Translations under genes and position numbers: made by a program
In this document: positions 51,405-62,775 of the stretch, in pieces
Position numbering within the stretch: the first letter of the stretch is position 1
Layout of the letters: each line of letters begins with the position of its first letter
Assembly: GCA_963575745.1 (NCBI GenBank)
Contig: CAUYUJ010003603.1
Location: forward strand, 227,501-291,500
Direction of reading: 5' to 3'
DNA from: Prorocentrum cordatum
Lineage: Eukaryota; Sar; Dinophyceae; Prorocentrales; Prorocentraceae
Length of the DNA: 64,000 bases
The notes under the pieces: model-generated
Told to the model about the DNA's origin: nothing
Seen by the model: only the letters and a program-made list of their open reading frames with translations
Databases searched by the model: none

Positions 51405-51720
51405 GAGAAGGAGGAGGAGGAGGAGGAGGAGGAGGAGGAGGAGGGAAGGAGGAGGAGGAGGAGGAGGAGGAGGAGGAGGAGGAGGAGAGCAGAGGAGGAG
51501 GGGAGGAGGAGGAGGAGGAGGAGGAGGAGGAGGAGGAGGAGGAGGAGGAGGAGGAGGAGGAGGAGGAGGATGGGCAGGAGGAGGAGGAGGAGGCGGAGGA
51601 GGAGGCGGAGGCGGAGGCGATGGAGGAGGAGGAGGAGGAGGCGGGAAGCGGGAGGCGGGAGGCGGGAGGCAGGAGGAGGGGGAGGCGGGAGGCGGGGGAG
51701 GTGGATGAGAGGATGAGGAG
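51405..51720. repeat. (GGA)n trinucleotide array
   Basis: About 300 bases of GGA repeats with scattered AGA, GAT and GGC changes. Poly-Glu, poly-Arg, poly-Gly (plus) and poly-Ser, poly-Leu, poly-Pro (minus) frames all derive from it. Confidence 0.97.
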
Positions 51721-51919
51721 AAGCAGCATGACTGGAAGGAGTGGCAGGAGTAGGAGGAGCGAGGAGGGAGAGAGGAGGAAGAAGGAGGCAGTGGGGAAGG
51801 ACGTGGAGGAGAGACGACATTCACGGCCCGACGAGGAGGAATGGGAGGAAGAAATCCTCCTCCAACTCTGCAAGGGAAGACGCTGCCCTGTGACAAAGAG
51901 CTTCTCTGAGAGCTAGCGG

Positions 51920-52195
51920 GAAAGTTTCCAGGATAAGTAATTACTTGCCGCGGGGATCCACATATGTGCATCTCATACTCCTGACAAGTCTCGCTGACGA
52001 ACCCTGAGTGTGTTGGGTGTGAGAGTGAGTCTGCGTGGACGACGGACGACGGGCGTGACAACGATGACGGCGACAGCGACGACTTCAGTGGCGTCCTCCT
52101 CCTCCTTCTCCTCCTCCTCCTCTGGGCATCGGGCAAGAGAGATGAGGTTAGCACAAGTAGAAGAGCGAGGGAGCATTGAACAACCAGAAGAGAGA
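51920..52195. repeat. Leader block of the GAGTCT array, copy 1
   Basis: TACTTGCCGCGGGGATCC, CATATGTGCATCTC, GACGACGG, GACGACTTCAGTGGCGTCC and a CTC run lie in this order. The same order occurs at 62.56-62.77 kb. Both are followed by GAGTCT arrays. Confidence 0.75.
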
Positions 52196-52690
52196 AGACT
52201 GATTGAATATGAGCGTGAATGGTCTGAGTTTGAGTTAGACTGAGAGTGGGAGACCCCGGGTATTGGTTGAGTGTGCATAGTCGTGTGAGTGAGTCTAGGT
52301 ATGAGAAAGTCTGCGTACGAGTGAGTCTGAGTATGCGTAGGTATGAGTATGAGTGAGTCCCAGCGAGAGTGAGTCTGAGTGTGGGTAAGTCTGAGTGAGA
52401 GTGGGTCTGAGAATGAGTTGTTGAGTAGGAGTTTGCGTCTGCGTAGGTCTGACTACGAGTGGTTCTGGAAGTGGGTGAGTCTCAGTGTGACTGAGCCTGG
52501 ATGTGAGTAAGTCTGAGGGTGGGTTAGTCTGAGTATGAGTATAATGACTCTGAGTCTGACTACGAGTGTGTCTGAATACGAGTGAGTTTGGGCATAAGTG
52601 AGTCTGACAGTGAGTGAGCCTGAGTATGGTTGAGTCTGAGTGTGATGAGTGAGTTTGAGCGAAGGAAAGGTACTGATGAGTAACACTGGG
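52196..52690. repeat. GAGTCTGAGTRTGAGT degenerate array
   Basis: GAGTCTGAGT, GAGTATGAGT and GTGAGTCTGA follow each other with a 6- and 12-base rhythm. Thr, Ser, His and Leu rich minus-strand frames come from it. Confidence 0.85.
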
Positions 52691-52764
52691 TGTGAACGCG
52701 GTTGACTGAGGAGGAGGGGGAGGTGAGTGAACGAGTGAGGTCCCGTCTAGGTAACACAAGTCCA

Positions 52765-53405
52765 CAGATACGCTTGGGGAGCCGAAACAGGCAAAACGCC
52801 TGAGGAATTCTCACAGTATGGGCGCAAACGGGCCCGTGCAATACCCCTCTGGCGGCCCACCCGTGGTGTGATGAAACTAGCGTTTCGCCTGACACGTCCT
52901 CAAAACCTGCTCTGCAAGCAAACGATGTTCAGTGTCATGATGTTCAGCACCCAGGCAGGCCAACCGCTTGAGACATCCCCGCGCTCAGGGAGCGAACGGG
53001 CCCGTGCAATACCCGCTGCTGGCTCACCCTTGGAATGCTGAAACCAGCGCCTCGCCTGAGACATCCCGACAATCTGCTGTGGCAGCAACGATGTTGAGCG
53101 CCCCAACTGGCACACCGCTTGAGACATCCCCACAATCTGGGCGCGACTGGGCCCGTGCAATGTCCCGTGGCGGCTTCCCCTGTGAGTGCTGAAACCAGCG
53201 CTTCGCCCCCGACATGCTCACACTTTGCTTTCATAGCAAAGGATGTGGAGCACCGAGACGGGCAAACCGCTGGCGACCTCCCCACAAACTGGGCTCGAAC
53301 AGACCCGTGCAGCACCGCCAGGCGGCTCCCCGTTGGGGTGCTGAAACGGGCGCCTCGCTCGGCAGACACACTCACACTCGATGTGCGCGAGTGATTCTGA
53401 GTATC
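52765..53405. repeat. 150-bp satellite, about 4 copies
   Basis: GCTGAAACCAGCGCCTCGCC or relatives start at about 52871, 53037, 53188 and 53340. Each unit continues with GAGACATCC, GGCAAACCGC, GAGACATCCCC and CGGGCCCGTGCA. The same unit occurs at 55.4-56.3, 56.6-56.9 and 61.8-62.3 kb. Confidence 0.85.
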
Positions 53406-53424
53406 GTGATTGAGTCTGAGTGGT

Positions 53425-53518
53425 GAGGAATTACTAATACTACTAGTACTACTAGTACTACTACTACGACTACTACTACTACTACTATTATTACTACTAC
53501 TACTACTACTACTACTAT

Positions 53519-53575
<57 letters not shown>

Positions 53576-53607
53576 GACTACTACTGATACTATTACTACT
53601 ACTACTA

Positions 53608-53695
<88 letters not shown>

Positions 53696-53951
53696 GGCTA
53701 CCACTACCACTACCACTACACACACTACTACTACTACTACTACTACTACTTACTGCTGCTACTACTTATAACTACTACTATACTATTACTATTACTACTA
53801 CTACTCCTACTACTACTACACTATTACCTCTTTACACTACTACTTACTACTACTTACTTACTTACTACTACTATGATACTACTACTAGTACTTCTACTGT
53901 TATGTATACTTCTACTACTGCTACTACTACTCATAATAGTACTACAAGTAT

Positions 53952-53990
<39 letters not shown>

Positions 53991-54039
53991 AACTACTACT
54001 ACTACTACTGCTATTGTCAATGCTACTGCAGCTGCTGCT
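53425..54039. repeat. (TAC)n array, left of gap
   Basis: Nearly pure ACT/TAC repeats with CGA, TTA and CAC variants run up to the scaffold gap. Confidence 0.97.
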
Positions 54040-54139
54040 NNNNNNNNNNNNNNNNNNNNNNNNNNNNNNNNNNNNNNNNNNNNNNNNNNNNNNNNNNNNN
54101 NNNNNNNNNNNNNNNNNNNNNNNNNNNNNNNNNNNNNNN
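54040..54139. other. Scaffold gap of 100 N
   Basis: Exactly 100 ambiguous bases lie inside the TAC array. The true array length cannot be known from this sequence. Confidence 0.98.
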
Positions 54140-54140
54140 G

Positions 54141-54203
<63 letters not shown>

Positions 54204-54235
54204 ACTAACCACGACTACTACCACCACCAGTACTC

Positions 54236-54281
<46 letters not shown>

Positions 54282-54674
54282 GACTACTGTTACTACCACC
54301 ACCACCACGTCTAGTCCTAGTCGAATTACTACTGCTACAGCTACTACTACTACTGCCATTACTACTACTACTACTACTACTACTAACGCCTAATATCCTA
54401 CTTACGACCCTTCACATACCACTAAGTACTTACTAACTAATAACGACTACTACTAATACTACACTAATACTACCACTTCTACTAACTAGCATACACTACT
54501 ACGTATTAATACGTACTACTACGACCACTACTACTATACTACTACTAACTACTAACTATACTAACGACTACTACTACTACTACTATATACTTACTACTAC
54601 TACTACTACTACGACTACGACTACGACTACGATTACTACTACTACTACTACGACTACTACTACTACTACTATTG

Positions 54675-54705
<31 letters not shown>

Positions 54706-54793
54706 CACTACCACTACCACTACCACTACGACTACTACTAACACTGCTCCCTCTATTCTTTCTCCGACTGCGACGACGACGACTACTACTACG

Positions 54794-54825
<32 letters not shown>

Positions 54826-54826
54826 G

Positions 54827-54859
<33 letters not shown>

Positions 54860-54913
54860 GCTACTACTACTACTTCTACTACTACTGCTACTACTACCAC
54901 TACTACTATACTG

Positions 54914-54966
<53 letters not shown>

Positions 54967-55032
54967 GCTACTACTACTACTACTGCTGCTACTACTACCA
55001 CTACTACTATACTGCTACTACTGCTACTACTG

Positions 55033-55069
<37 letters not shown>

Positions 55070-55072
55070 CAG
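54140..55072. repeat. (TAC)n array, right of gap
   Basis: TAC repeats continue to 55072 with a more diverged middle part (54390-54600) and a short non-repeat island at 54740-54775. Confidence 0.97.
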
Positions 55073-55375
55073 ACTGAGTATGAGTACGTATGAGCACGAG
55101 TGGAACTGAGGGTGAGTGAGTCTGAATATGGACTGTCCCGCGTGTTAGTGAGTCTCAGTGCGACTGAGTCTGAGTATGAGCGGGTCTGAGTGCGAGTGAG
55201 TCCGAGAGTGATGGGTCTGCTCGTCAGTGGGAGAGTGAGTGAGTCTGAATATGAGTGAGTCTGAGTGTGAGCCAGTCGGAGTGTGAGTGAGTCTGAGGGT
55301 GAGTGCGTCTGAGTATGGGTGAGTCTGAGTATGGGTGAGTTTGAGGATGAGTTAGTCCGAGTGTGAGGGCGAATG
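55073..55375. repeat. GAGTCTGAGT degenerate array
   Basis: Same 6/12-base vocabulary as at 52.2 kb (GAGTGAGTCTGAGTATGGGT). Confidence 0.85.
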
Positions 55376-56288
55376 TCGTACCCACTGGCGCTCCCCCTTT
55401 GGAGAGTACTGGAACCAGCGCCTCGCATGCGACATCCGCATAATCTGTTTCGGATGTGGGAGATGCTGGGCACGCAAACAGGCAGAACGCCCGAGACGTC
55501 CCCATAAGCTGATCGCGCACGTGCGAATGTCATACCCCCTGGCGCTCCACTTTGGGATTGCTGAAACTGGCGCCTCTCCAGAGACATGCGCAACATCTGC
55601 TCCGAAAACAAAGTGTGTCGAGCATCCAAACAGGCAAACCGCCTGAGACATCCCCACAATCTGGTCGCGAACGAGCCCGTGCAATACCCCCTGCCAGCTT
55701 ACGCTTGGCGTGTTGGAACCAGCGTTTCGCCTGAGACATCTTCACAACCTGCTGCGACAGCAAACGATGTTCAGCACCCGAACAGGCAAACCGCCCGAGA
55801 CATCCCCACAATATGGGCGCGAACGGGCCTGTGACATTTTCAGAATTTGTTCCGGAAGCAGAGGATATTACGGTCCGTAACAGACGCCAGTATTTGTGTG
55901 CCCCACCCTGGGCGCCCCCCCTCTGAGGAGTGTGAAAGCAGCGTCTCGCCGAAGACATGTTCAGAATCTGTTCCGACAACAGAAGATGCCACGGTCCGAA
56001 ACAGGCAAACCGCATGGGACACCCCCGCAAACTGGAGTGTCCGCATCCTTGGCGCCCCCCTTCATAGGAATGCTGAAACCAGTGCCTCGCCTGAGACATC
56101 TTCAGAATCTGCTCCGAAAGCAGGGGAAGTTACGGTCCGGAACAGGCAAACCGCCTGACACAATCCCACAATTTGGGCGCGAACCTCGGAGTGGCTTGAC
56201 CCCGAATGCTACGCCTGCTAAATCGCGGGCAGCATTGGACAGCCAAAGGTGCACATCCTACGGTACGGCTCGTAACATGCAAACCGCT
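55376..56288. repeat. 150-bp satellite, about 6 copies
   Basis: Units start at GGAACCAGCGCCTCGC (55412), CTGAAACTGGCGCCTCTCC (55561), GGAACCAGCGTTTCGCC (55716), GTGAAAGCAGCGTCTCGCC (about 55931) and GCTGAAACCAGTGCCTCGCC (56072). GAGACATCCCCACAATCTGG recurs between them. Confidence 0.85.
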
Positions 56289-56560
56289 TGAGTGATTATG
56301 AGCATGAGCGAATCTGAGTATGAGAGGAGTACGAGTGAGAGCTAGTCTGAGTAAGACTGGGTCCGAGAGTGAGTGAGTCTGAATGTGAGTGATGTTGAGT
56401 GTACTGAGTCTGAGTATGAGAGAGTATGAGTAGGAGCGAGTTTGAATATGAGTGAGTCCGAGAGTGAGTGAGTCTGAGTGTGAGTGAGTTTGAGTGTACT
56501 GAGTCTGAACAGGAGTGAGTCTGAGCATGAGTGAGTCTGAGCATGGGTGAGGCTGAAGAA
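56289..56560. repeat. GAGTCTGAGT degenerate array
   Basis: Same array type as at 55.1 kb, sandwiched between two blocks of the 150-bp satellite. Confidence 0.85.
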
Positions 56561-56589
56561 GACGAGAAGGAATCGACGCGGTTTAAACA

Positions 56590-56905
56590 ATCACAATAAT
56601 CCATTCTTAGGATATGCTGAATAGAAAAGCACATCGCCTGAGATATCCCCACAATCTGGGCGCGAACGGGCCCATGCAGTATCCCTTGGCGGTTCCCCCT
56701 GTGGGTGCTGAAACCAGCGCCTGGCCTGAGACGTCCTCCCAATCTGTTCCGAAAGCGAAGGATGGTGTGCATCCAAACGGACAAACCGCTTGAGACATCC
56801 ACGCATTCTGGGCGCGAGCGGGCCCGTGCAATACCACCATGGCGGCTCCCCATTATGTTGTTGAAGCCAGCGCCTCGTTTCGAGGGGAGGTTCGCGCCGA
56901 GGTTT
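56590..56905. repeat. 150-bp satellite, about 2 copies
   Basis: GAGATATCCCCACAATCTGG (56640), GCTGAAACCAGCGCCTGGCC (56707) and GAGACATCCACGCATTCTGG (56792) mark the units. Confidence 0.8.
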
Positions 56906-57300
56906 GAGCCTCAAGACTCGAGGGCTACCTTTCCAGCACATATCCTCCTCCTTGCTGGCCAGCTAGAGCAGTATTACGGTTTCGCTACCTCTCCAACAAT
57001 AATATCATCTTCTTTCTGCTGAATGACAGGAAAGGTAACCTTGCCAGACCGCCTCTCCAACGAATATCTCCCCCACCCCTCTAAGTAGCTAGAGCGATAA
57101 TCATTCCAGGCTACTTCTTCAACACATCCCCCACCCCCACCCCCTTTTCCTCTCTCATTGGAGGAATCTCTCTTTTCATATTCTATCCCAGGCACCTGTC
57201 ATTATCGTCTTTTTGGACAAACTCGAGCGATTACTCGTTTCAGGCCACCTGTTCAACTAATTCTTGACGCTTCGCGTATCCTCACCAGCCCATCCAGAAA
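56906..57300. repeat. About 70-bp repeat with CTCTCCAACAA
   Basis: AGCTAGAGCAGTATTACGGT, TTCGCTACCTCTCCAACAA, then AGCTAGAGCGATAATC and GGCTACTTCTTCAACACA, then CTCGAGCGATTACTCGTTTC repeat the same order. Further members lie at 59.52-59.63 kb and about 61.80 kb. Confidence 0.6.
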
Positions 57301-57415
57301 CGATCAGCAGGGGAGTTGGTGAATCAGGGGCGGCAGTACGCATGCAGTCGCGCAGCTGTCTTCGGGAACACAAGGATTTCACATAGCTTCCCGCATTGAA
57401 GTTTAAGATGAACAA

Positions 57416-58582
57416 CAGTGCAAGCTACGATGGTGTTTCGATGAGGGGTGAGGGGTGGTTCGATGACTCGTAATGGCTGTTGCACTGAGTTGCATCTTAA
57501 ACTCGCATGCATTTCGAAACTTGGGGCATCTTGGGGTTACCGTGTGGTTCTCTTGGGGCCCTCTTGGGGCCCTCCTGGAGCTCTTTCTTGGCGGTGGTGG
57601 TGGTACTGCTGCTGGTGGTGGTGCTTGTGCTGCTGCTGATGCCGATGCTGGTGTGGCGGTGCTTCAGCTCGGGCCATCTTGGGGGGGGGGGGAGAGGGAG
57701 AGGAGGAGGACGACAACAGGAGAAGGAGGAGGGAGGGGAGGAGGAGGAGCAGGAATGCGGCACGAGGAGGATGAAGAGGAGGAGGGAGGAAGTAGGAAGG
57801 GTGGAAGGGAGGAACAGACAATGACAAGGATGACCAGAAGTCGGGCGTTGTGGATATAGTGTGGTGAGGGGTCCTCCGAAGATTCGTAATGCCATATTGG
57901 CGCCATCTTGGGGCTCTCCTGGGATTCTCTCGGGGCGCTCTTGGGGCTCTGTCGGTGGTTCTGGGGGCCTTCTTGGGGCTCTTTGGGGATGCCTGCGGGG
58001 CCTCTTGGGGCCGTCTTAGACCCTTTCGCTAAGACAAGAGGGGGGGGTCCTTAAGTCGGACCCCCCCCATCGGATGTTCAAAAGTGCCGTCCTTGGGCCA
58101 TATTGGCCCATTCTTGCAGCGCTCTTGGGCGCTCTTGGGGCCGCCTTGGTGCCCTGTCGGACCCCATTATGGGGGCTATCTTGGACCGTCTTGGGGCCAT
58201 CTTGAGGCCTGACGGGCCCATCGGAGGCGAAACAGCGAGAAGGCAAAACACGTTAGCTGTCCTTAGGTGTTTGAATGACTTTGGCCTCTTGGGGGGGTCC
58301 TCGGAGGCATCGGACAGCACTTGAAACCGTCCTGGGGCCGTCTTGAGGCCCATTGGACGTGTGTCGGAGGCTATCTTGACGCATCTACCGCTATCTTGGG
58401 CCATCTTGCAGGCCATCTTGCGTTCTTTGAGGCCCTCTTGGAGCCATCATGGGCCATCCTGGACGATGCTATGCCCCTCCCCCGTCCAAACGCATGAACG
58501 AACGGGAGGTAAGCCTCCCGAGCAGGGAACGGAAGGAGGTTGAAACAGGACACGCTCTAGGCCACCTGCGCCCAGAGGGCTG
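57416..58582. repeat. Tandem segmental duplication, copy 1
   Basis: Begins AGTGCAAGCTACGATGGTG and ends CGCCCAGAGGGCTGGTG. It shares with copy 2, in order: GGGGTGAGGGGTGGTTCGAT, CATCTTAAACTCGCATGC, GGGGTCCTTAA, GGCGAAACAGCGAGA and ACGTGTGTCGGAGGCTATCT. An extra insert at about 57590-57890 (GGTGGTGGTACTG, then GGAGGAGGA) is absent from copy 2. Interior sequence is CTTGGGG-type repeat. Confidence 0.85.
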
Positions 58583-59456
58583 GTGCAATCAGTGCAAGCT
58601 ACGATGGTGCTTCGATAAGGGGTGAGGGGTGGTTCGATGACTAGTAATGGCTGTTGCACTGATTTGTATCTTAAACTCGCATGCGTTTCGAAACTGGGAG
58701 TCATCTTGGGGCTCTCTTGGGGTTCTCGTAGGGCCCTCGGGGCCATCCTGGAGCTCTTTCTTAGGGGCTCCCTTGAGGTCCTCTGGGGGCCTTCTTGGAG
58801 CCCTCTTGGGGCTCTTTTGGGGCGTCTTGGGGCCCTGTTGGGGCGCTTTGGGGGGGTGCGCTTGAGGCTCGTTTGGGATGCTTGAGGGGCCTCTTGGGGC
58901 CGTCTTGGACCCTTTCGCTAAACACGAGGGGGGTCCTTAATTCGGACCCCCCCCTGTCGGAGGCTCAAAAGTGCAGTCCTTGGGCCCTCTTGGCCCGCTC
59001 TTGGAGCACTCTTGGGGCCGTCTTGGGGCCCTCTTGGGGCTGTCTTGGACCGTCGTGGGGCCATCTTGATGGCTCAAGAGCCCATCGGAGGCGAAACAGC
59101 GAGACGGCAAAACACATTGGTTGTCCTTAGGTGTTTGAAGGAGTTTGGCATCTTGGAGGGGTGCTCGGAGGCATTGGACAGCACTTGAAACCGTCTTGGG
59201 GCCGTCTTGAGGCCCCTTGGACGTGTGTCGGAGGCTATCTTGACCCATCTACCGCTATCTTGGGCCATCTTGGAGGCCATCGTGCGCTCTCCGAGGCCCT
59301 CTTGGAGCCATCCTGGGCAATCCTGGACGCTGCTATGGGTCCCCCCCCCGTCCAAACGCATGGAGGCGGGGGTAAACCTCCCGAGCAGGGAAAGGAAGGA
59401 GGTTGGAAAAGGAAACGCCCTAGACCACCTGCGCCCAGAGGGCTGGTGGGATTCCG
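58583..59456. repeat. Tandem segmental duplication, copy 2
   Basis: Same marker order as copy 1, with the second AGTGCAAGCTACGATGGTG starting at 58591 (offset 1174) and the end at CGCCCAGAGGGCTGGTGGG. The shorter length is explained mostly by the missing insert. Confidence 0.85.
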
Positions 59457-59930
59457 TTATGTTTAGCTGGGGCGATCACATTTTTTGTGCAGGCTGCATC
59501 CCCAGCAATTGCCGTCGTCCTCCTTCTAAGCTAAATCGAGCGGTAACACCGTTTCAGGTTATCTCTCCAACAATTGCCCCACCTGACCAGTTTTGCCGAT
59601 CACCCTTTCAGGCTGCCTCTCCAACTTGTATGATGTCCTTTCTCCCCCTCCGCCTGCGCAGCTACAGTCAAGATTCTGACTTGCGGACCGCTTTGAGCTC
59701 AGGAGGGGCTTCGATTTTGGGGCCGGTCCGTAGACTTCAATCGTGGTTTAGGACCGTTCCGTAGATTTGGGGCCGTTCCGTAGGCTTCAATCGTGACATT
59801 GGTTTGTGGTTCAGGCCCGCCGTGGCCAGAACAGCCCCGTCGTTCTTTAGTATGCGCTCTTTGTGATAACACGTTGGCTGTAGAGTGGTAGTCTGTTTCG
59901 TGCTAGTTCTCCAGCGCGTAGAGTGTTCTT
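59457..59930. other. Spacer with two 70-bp repeat members
   Basis: CGAGCGGTAACACCGTTTC and GCCTCTCCAACTTG show two units of the 70-bp family. TTTGGGGCCGTTCCGTAG-like wording occurs twice at 59715-59790. Nothing coding is recognised. Confidence 0.5.
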
Positions 59931-61690
59931 CTTGTTCCCGCCCATCTTGTGGTGTTGGGTCCTCGTTTTGAAGAGGCAGCGCCCCGCGTTCCTCCCGCCT
60001 CCTTCCTCCCCCTCGTCCTCCCCCTCCTCCCTCCTCCCATCCCTTGCCGCTGCTCTCCGCATGCCCATCCCATTCTGGCACACCCCTCACACGGTTCGTG
60101 GCCTCATTGGGAGCTCCACCGAAGGCCCAAGCGGGAGCGTCCGCATGGCACCACCGCCCCATTTTGGCATACCTCTCACACGCTTCGTGGCCCCATAGGG
60201 TGTTCCACCCAGGGCCCCAGTGGCATAAGCCACATGCAGTTCCACCCCATTTCGGCGCACCTTTCACACGTTTCGTGGCCCCATAAGGGGCTCCGCCGCA
60301 GGCTTCAGTGGCAGGGTCCGCATGCAGTTCCACCCCCATTTCGGCGCACCGCTCACACGTTTCGTGGTCCCATACGGGGGCTTTACCGAAGGCCCCAGTG
60401 GCAGGGTCCGCGTGCAGTTCCACCCCAATTTCGGCGCACCGCTCACACGTTTCGTGGTCCCATACGGGGGCTTTACCGAAGGCCCCAGTGGCAGGGTCCT
60501 CATGCAGTACAACCCCCATGTCGGCGCACCCCTCACACGCTTCGTGGCCCCATAGGGTGTTCCACCCAAGGCTTCAGTGGCAGGGTCCGCATGCAGTACC
60601 ACCTCCATGTCGGCGCACCCCTCACACGTTTCGTGGCCCCGTAGGGGGCTCCACCCAAGGCCCCAGTGGCAGGGTCCGCATTCAGTTCCACCCCCATGTC
60701 GGCGCACCCCTCACACGTTTCGGCCCCATAGGGTGCTCCAACTAAGGCCCCAGGGTCCACATGCAGTTCCACCCCCATGTCGGCGCCCCACTCACGCGCT
60801 TCGTGGCCCCATAGGGTGCTCTGCCAAAGGCCGTGGCAGGGTCCGCATGCAGTTCCACTTCCGTTCCGGCGCACCCCTCACACGTTTCGTGGCCCCATAG
60901 GGGGCTCCGACCAAGGCCCCAGTTGCCGGGTCCGCATGCAGTCGGCGCACCCCTCACACGCTTCGTGGCCCCATAGGGGGCTCCACCCAAGGCCCCAGTG
61001 GCAGGGTCCGCGCGCAGTTCCGTTCACACGTCTCGTGGCCCCATGGGGGGCTCCACCCAAGGCCTCAGTGGCAGGGTCCGCATGCAGTTCCACCCCCATT
61101 TCGGCGCATCCCTCACACCTTTCGTGGTTCCAAAGAGCTTTGCGCAAGGCCCAGTAGCAGGGTCCGCATGCAGTTCCACCCCGTGTCGGCGCACCCCTCG
61201 CACGTTTCGTGGCCCTATAGGGTGCTCCGCCGAAGGCCCCAGTGGCAGGGTCCGCATGCAGTTCCACCCCCATTTTGGCGAACCCCTCGCACGCTTCGTG
61301 GCTCCATAGGGTGCTTCACCGAAGGCCCCAGTGGCAGGGTCCGCATGCAGTTCCACCGCCATGTCGGCGCACCCCTCACACGCTTCGTGTCCCCATAGGG
61401 TGCTCCACCCAATGCCCCAGTGGCAGGGTCCGCAGGTCCGCATGCAGTTCCACCCCCATTTCGGCGCACCCCTCGCTCGTTTCGTAGCCCCATAGGTTGC
61501 TCCGCCCAAGGCCCCAGTGGCAGGGTCCGCATGCAGTTCCACCTCCCCATTTCGGCGCACCCCTCGCACGTTCCGCGACCCCATAGGGTGCTCAACCGAC
61601 GTCTCCGGTGGCAGCGTCCGCATGGCGTACCTGTGTCAATTGTGGCACACCCGTCACATGCGTCGTGATCCCAGAGAGGTTCATCGAGGT
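59931..61690. repeat. 90-bp satellite, long array (about 19 copies)
   Basis: After the leader CATCTTGTGGTGTTGGG, GTTTTGAAGAGGC and CGCCCCGCGTTCC, units with TCGGCGCACCCCTCACACG, TTTCGTGGCCCCATAGG and GTGGCAGGGTCCGCATGCAG repeat every 89-90 bases to about 61680, with some shortened units (60720-61030). Because 90 is a multiple of three, frames on both strands encode 30-residue repeats; I regard these as by-products. Confidence 0.95.
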
Positions 61691-61734
61691 CGATATTCAC
61701 AACTGCGTTACTCACAACTGCACATGGTTGGGCC

Positions 61735-61829
61735 CCTCGCCAGGATAATTATTATTTCTCCTCCTCCTCCTCATCCTTATCCTCTCCCTTCTGACGAACT
61801 AGAGCGGTAACCCGTGCAGTGTACTTACC
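61735..61829. repeat. CTC tract with one 70-bp repeat member
   Basis: CTCCTCCTCCTC is followed by CTAGAGCGGTAACCCGTGCA, which resembles the 70-bp family. Confidence 0.5.
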
Positions 61830-62345
61830 AGTGGCGCCCCCCGCCCCAAAGAAATGTTGAAGTCAGCGTTTCGCTTGAGACGTCCTCAGAATTTGCTCCG
61901 AAAGCAGACGGTGCTGATCACGCAAACGAGCACACCGCCTGAGACATTCCCACCATCTTGGTGCGAGCCCCTGAGTGTCCCGGCCCATGGCGCCCACCCC
62001 TTTGGAGTGCTAAGCCCAGCGCCTCGCCTGAGACATCCTCAGAATCTGCTCCGAAAGCAGATGATGCAGAGGAAGGGGACGAGCACACCACCTGAGACAT
62101 CCCCACAGTTGAGCGCGAATCCTGGAATGTCTTTACCCCTGGCGTCTCCCGTCGGAGTGCTAAGACCAGCGCTTCGCTTGAGACATCATCAGAATATGTT
62201 CCGCCACCAGTGGATGTTGAGTACGCAAATGAGCAAATCGCTCGAGCCATCCCCACGACCTGATCGCTAATCCTGGAGTGTCCTGAATCCTGGCGCCCCC
62301 TGCTGAAACCAGCGCCTCACCTAAGACATCCTCGGAATCTTTGTG
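61830..62345. repeat. 150-bp satellite, about 4 copies
   Basis: Units start near 61857, 62007, 62158 and 62302 with TGAAGTCAGCGTTTCGCTT, TAAGCCCAGCGCCTCGCC, TAAGACCAGCGCTTCGCTT and TGAAACCAGCGCCTCACC, about 150 bases apart. Confidence 0.85.
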
Positions 62346-62515
62346 AATGGGTCTGGGTATGAGTGAGTCTGAGTGATGAAGTGATGTGGCTGAGTCTGAG
62401 TGAGGAGCAGCTGGCCTGAGTATACGTGAGTCTACTGGCGAGTGATTCTGGGTGTGAGTGAGACTGGCTATATTAGCGATTTTGGGCGTGAGTGGGTTTG
62501 ACTATTATCGACGTC
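62346..62515. repeat. GAGTCTGAGT degenerate array
   Basis: Short array of the GAGTCT type, ending at a G run near 62516-62528. Confidence 0.75.
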
Positions 62516-62554
62516 GGGGGGGGGGGAGAGCAGGAGGGGGTGAGGAATCGGCTC

Positions 62555-62775
62555 GGTCTTGAATACTTACTCGACGCGGAGGTCTCCATATGTGCACCTC
62601 CTCATGTTCATGTCACGTCTCGCCGGGGAAATCGGTCTGTGAGCATTTGGGTGTGAGAGCGAGTCCGCGTAGACGACGGGTGCGACTACGACGACGACAG
62701 CGACGGCTTCAGTGACGTCCTCCTCCTCCTCCTCCTCCTCCTCCGGCTCCTCCTCCTATGGACATTGTAAGTGGA
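62555..62775. repeat. Leader block of the GAGTCT array, copy 2
   Basis: CATATGTGCACCTC, GACGACGGGTGCGAC, GCGACGGCTTCAGTGACGTC and a CTC run match 51.93-52.12 kb in the same order. Confidence 0.75.

Noticed and set aside
50589-52154. 521-codon minus-strand frame
   Set aside because: It is almost entirely poly-Pro, poly-Ser, poly-Leu and poly-Val from GGA and GAC microsatellites and the CTTGGGG repeat.
53410-55109. Poly-Leu, poly-Tyr, poly-Thr and poly-Val frames
   Set aside because: They are translations of the TAC array, and one of them runs through an N gap.
59931-61690. Possible tandem-repeat protein gene
   Set aside because: Frames on both strands and in several phases are equally open, units vary in length (87-91 and shortened), and no start or non-repeat domain exists.
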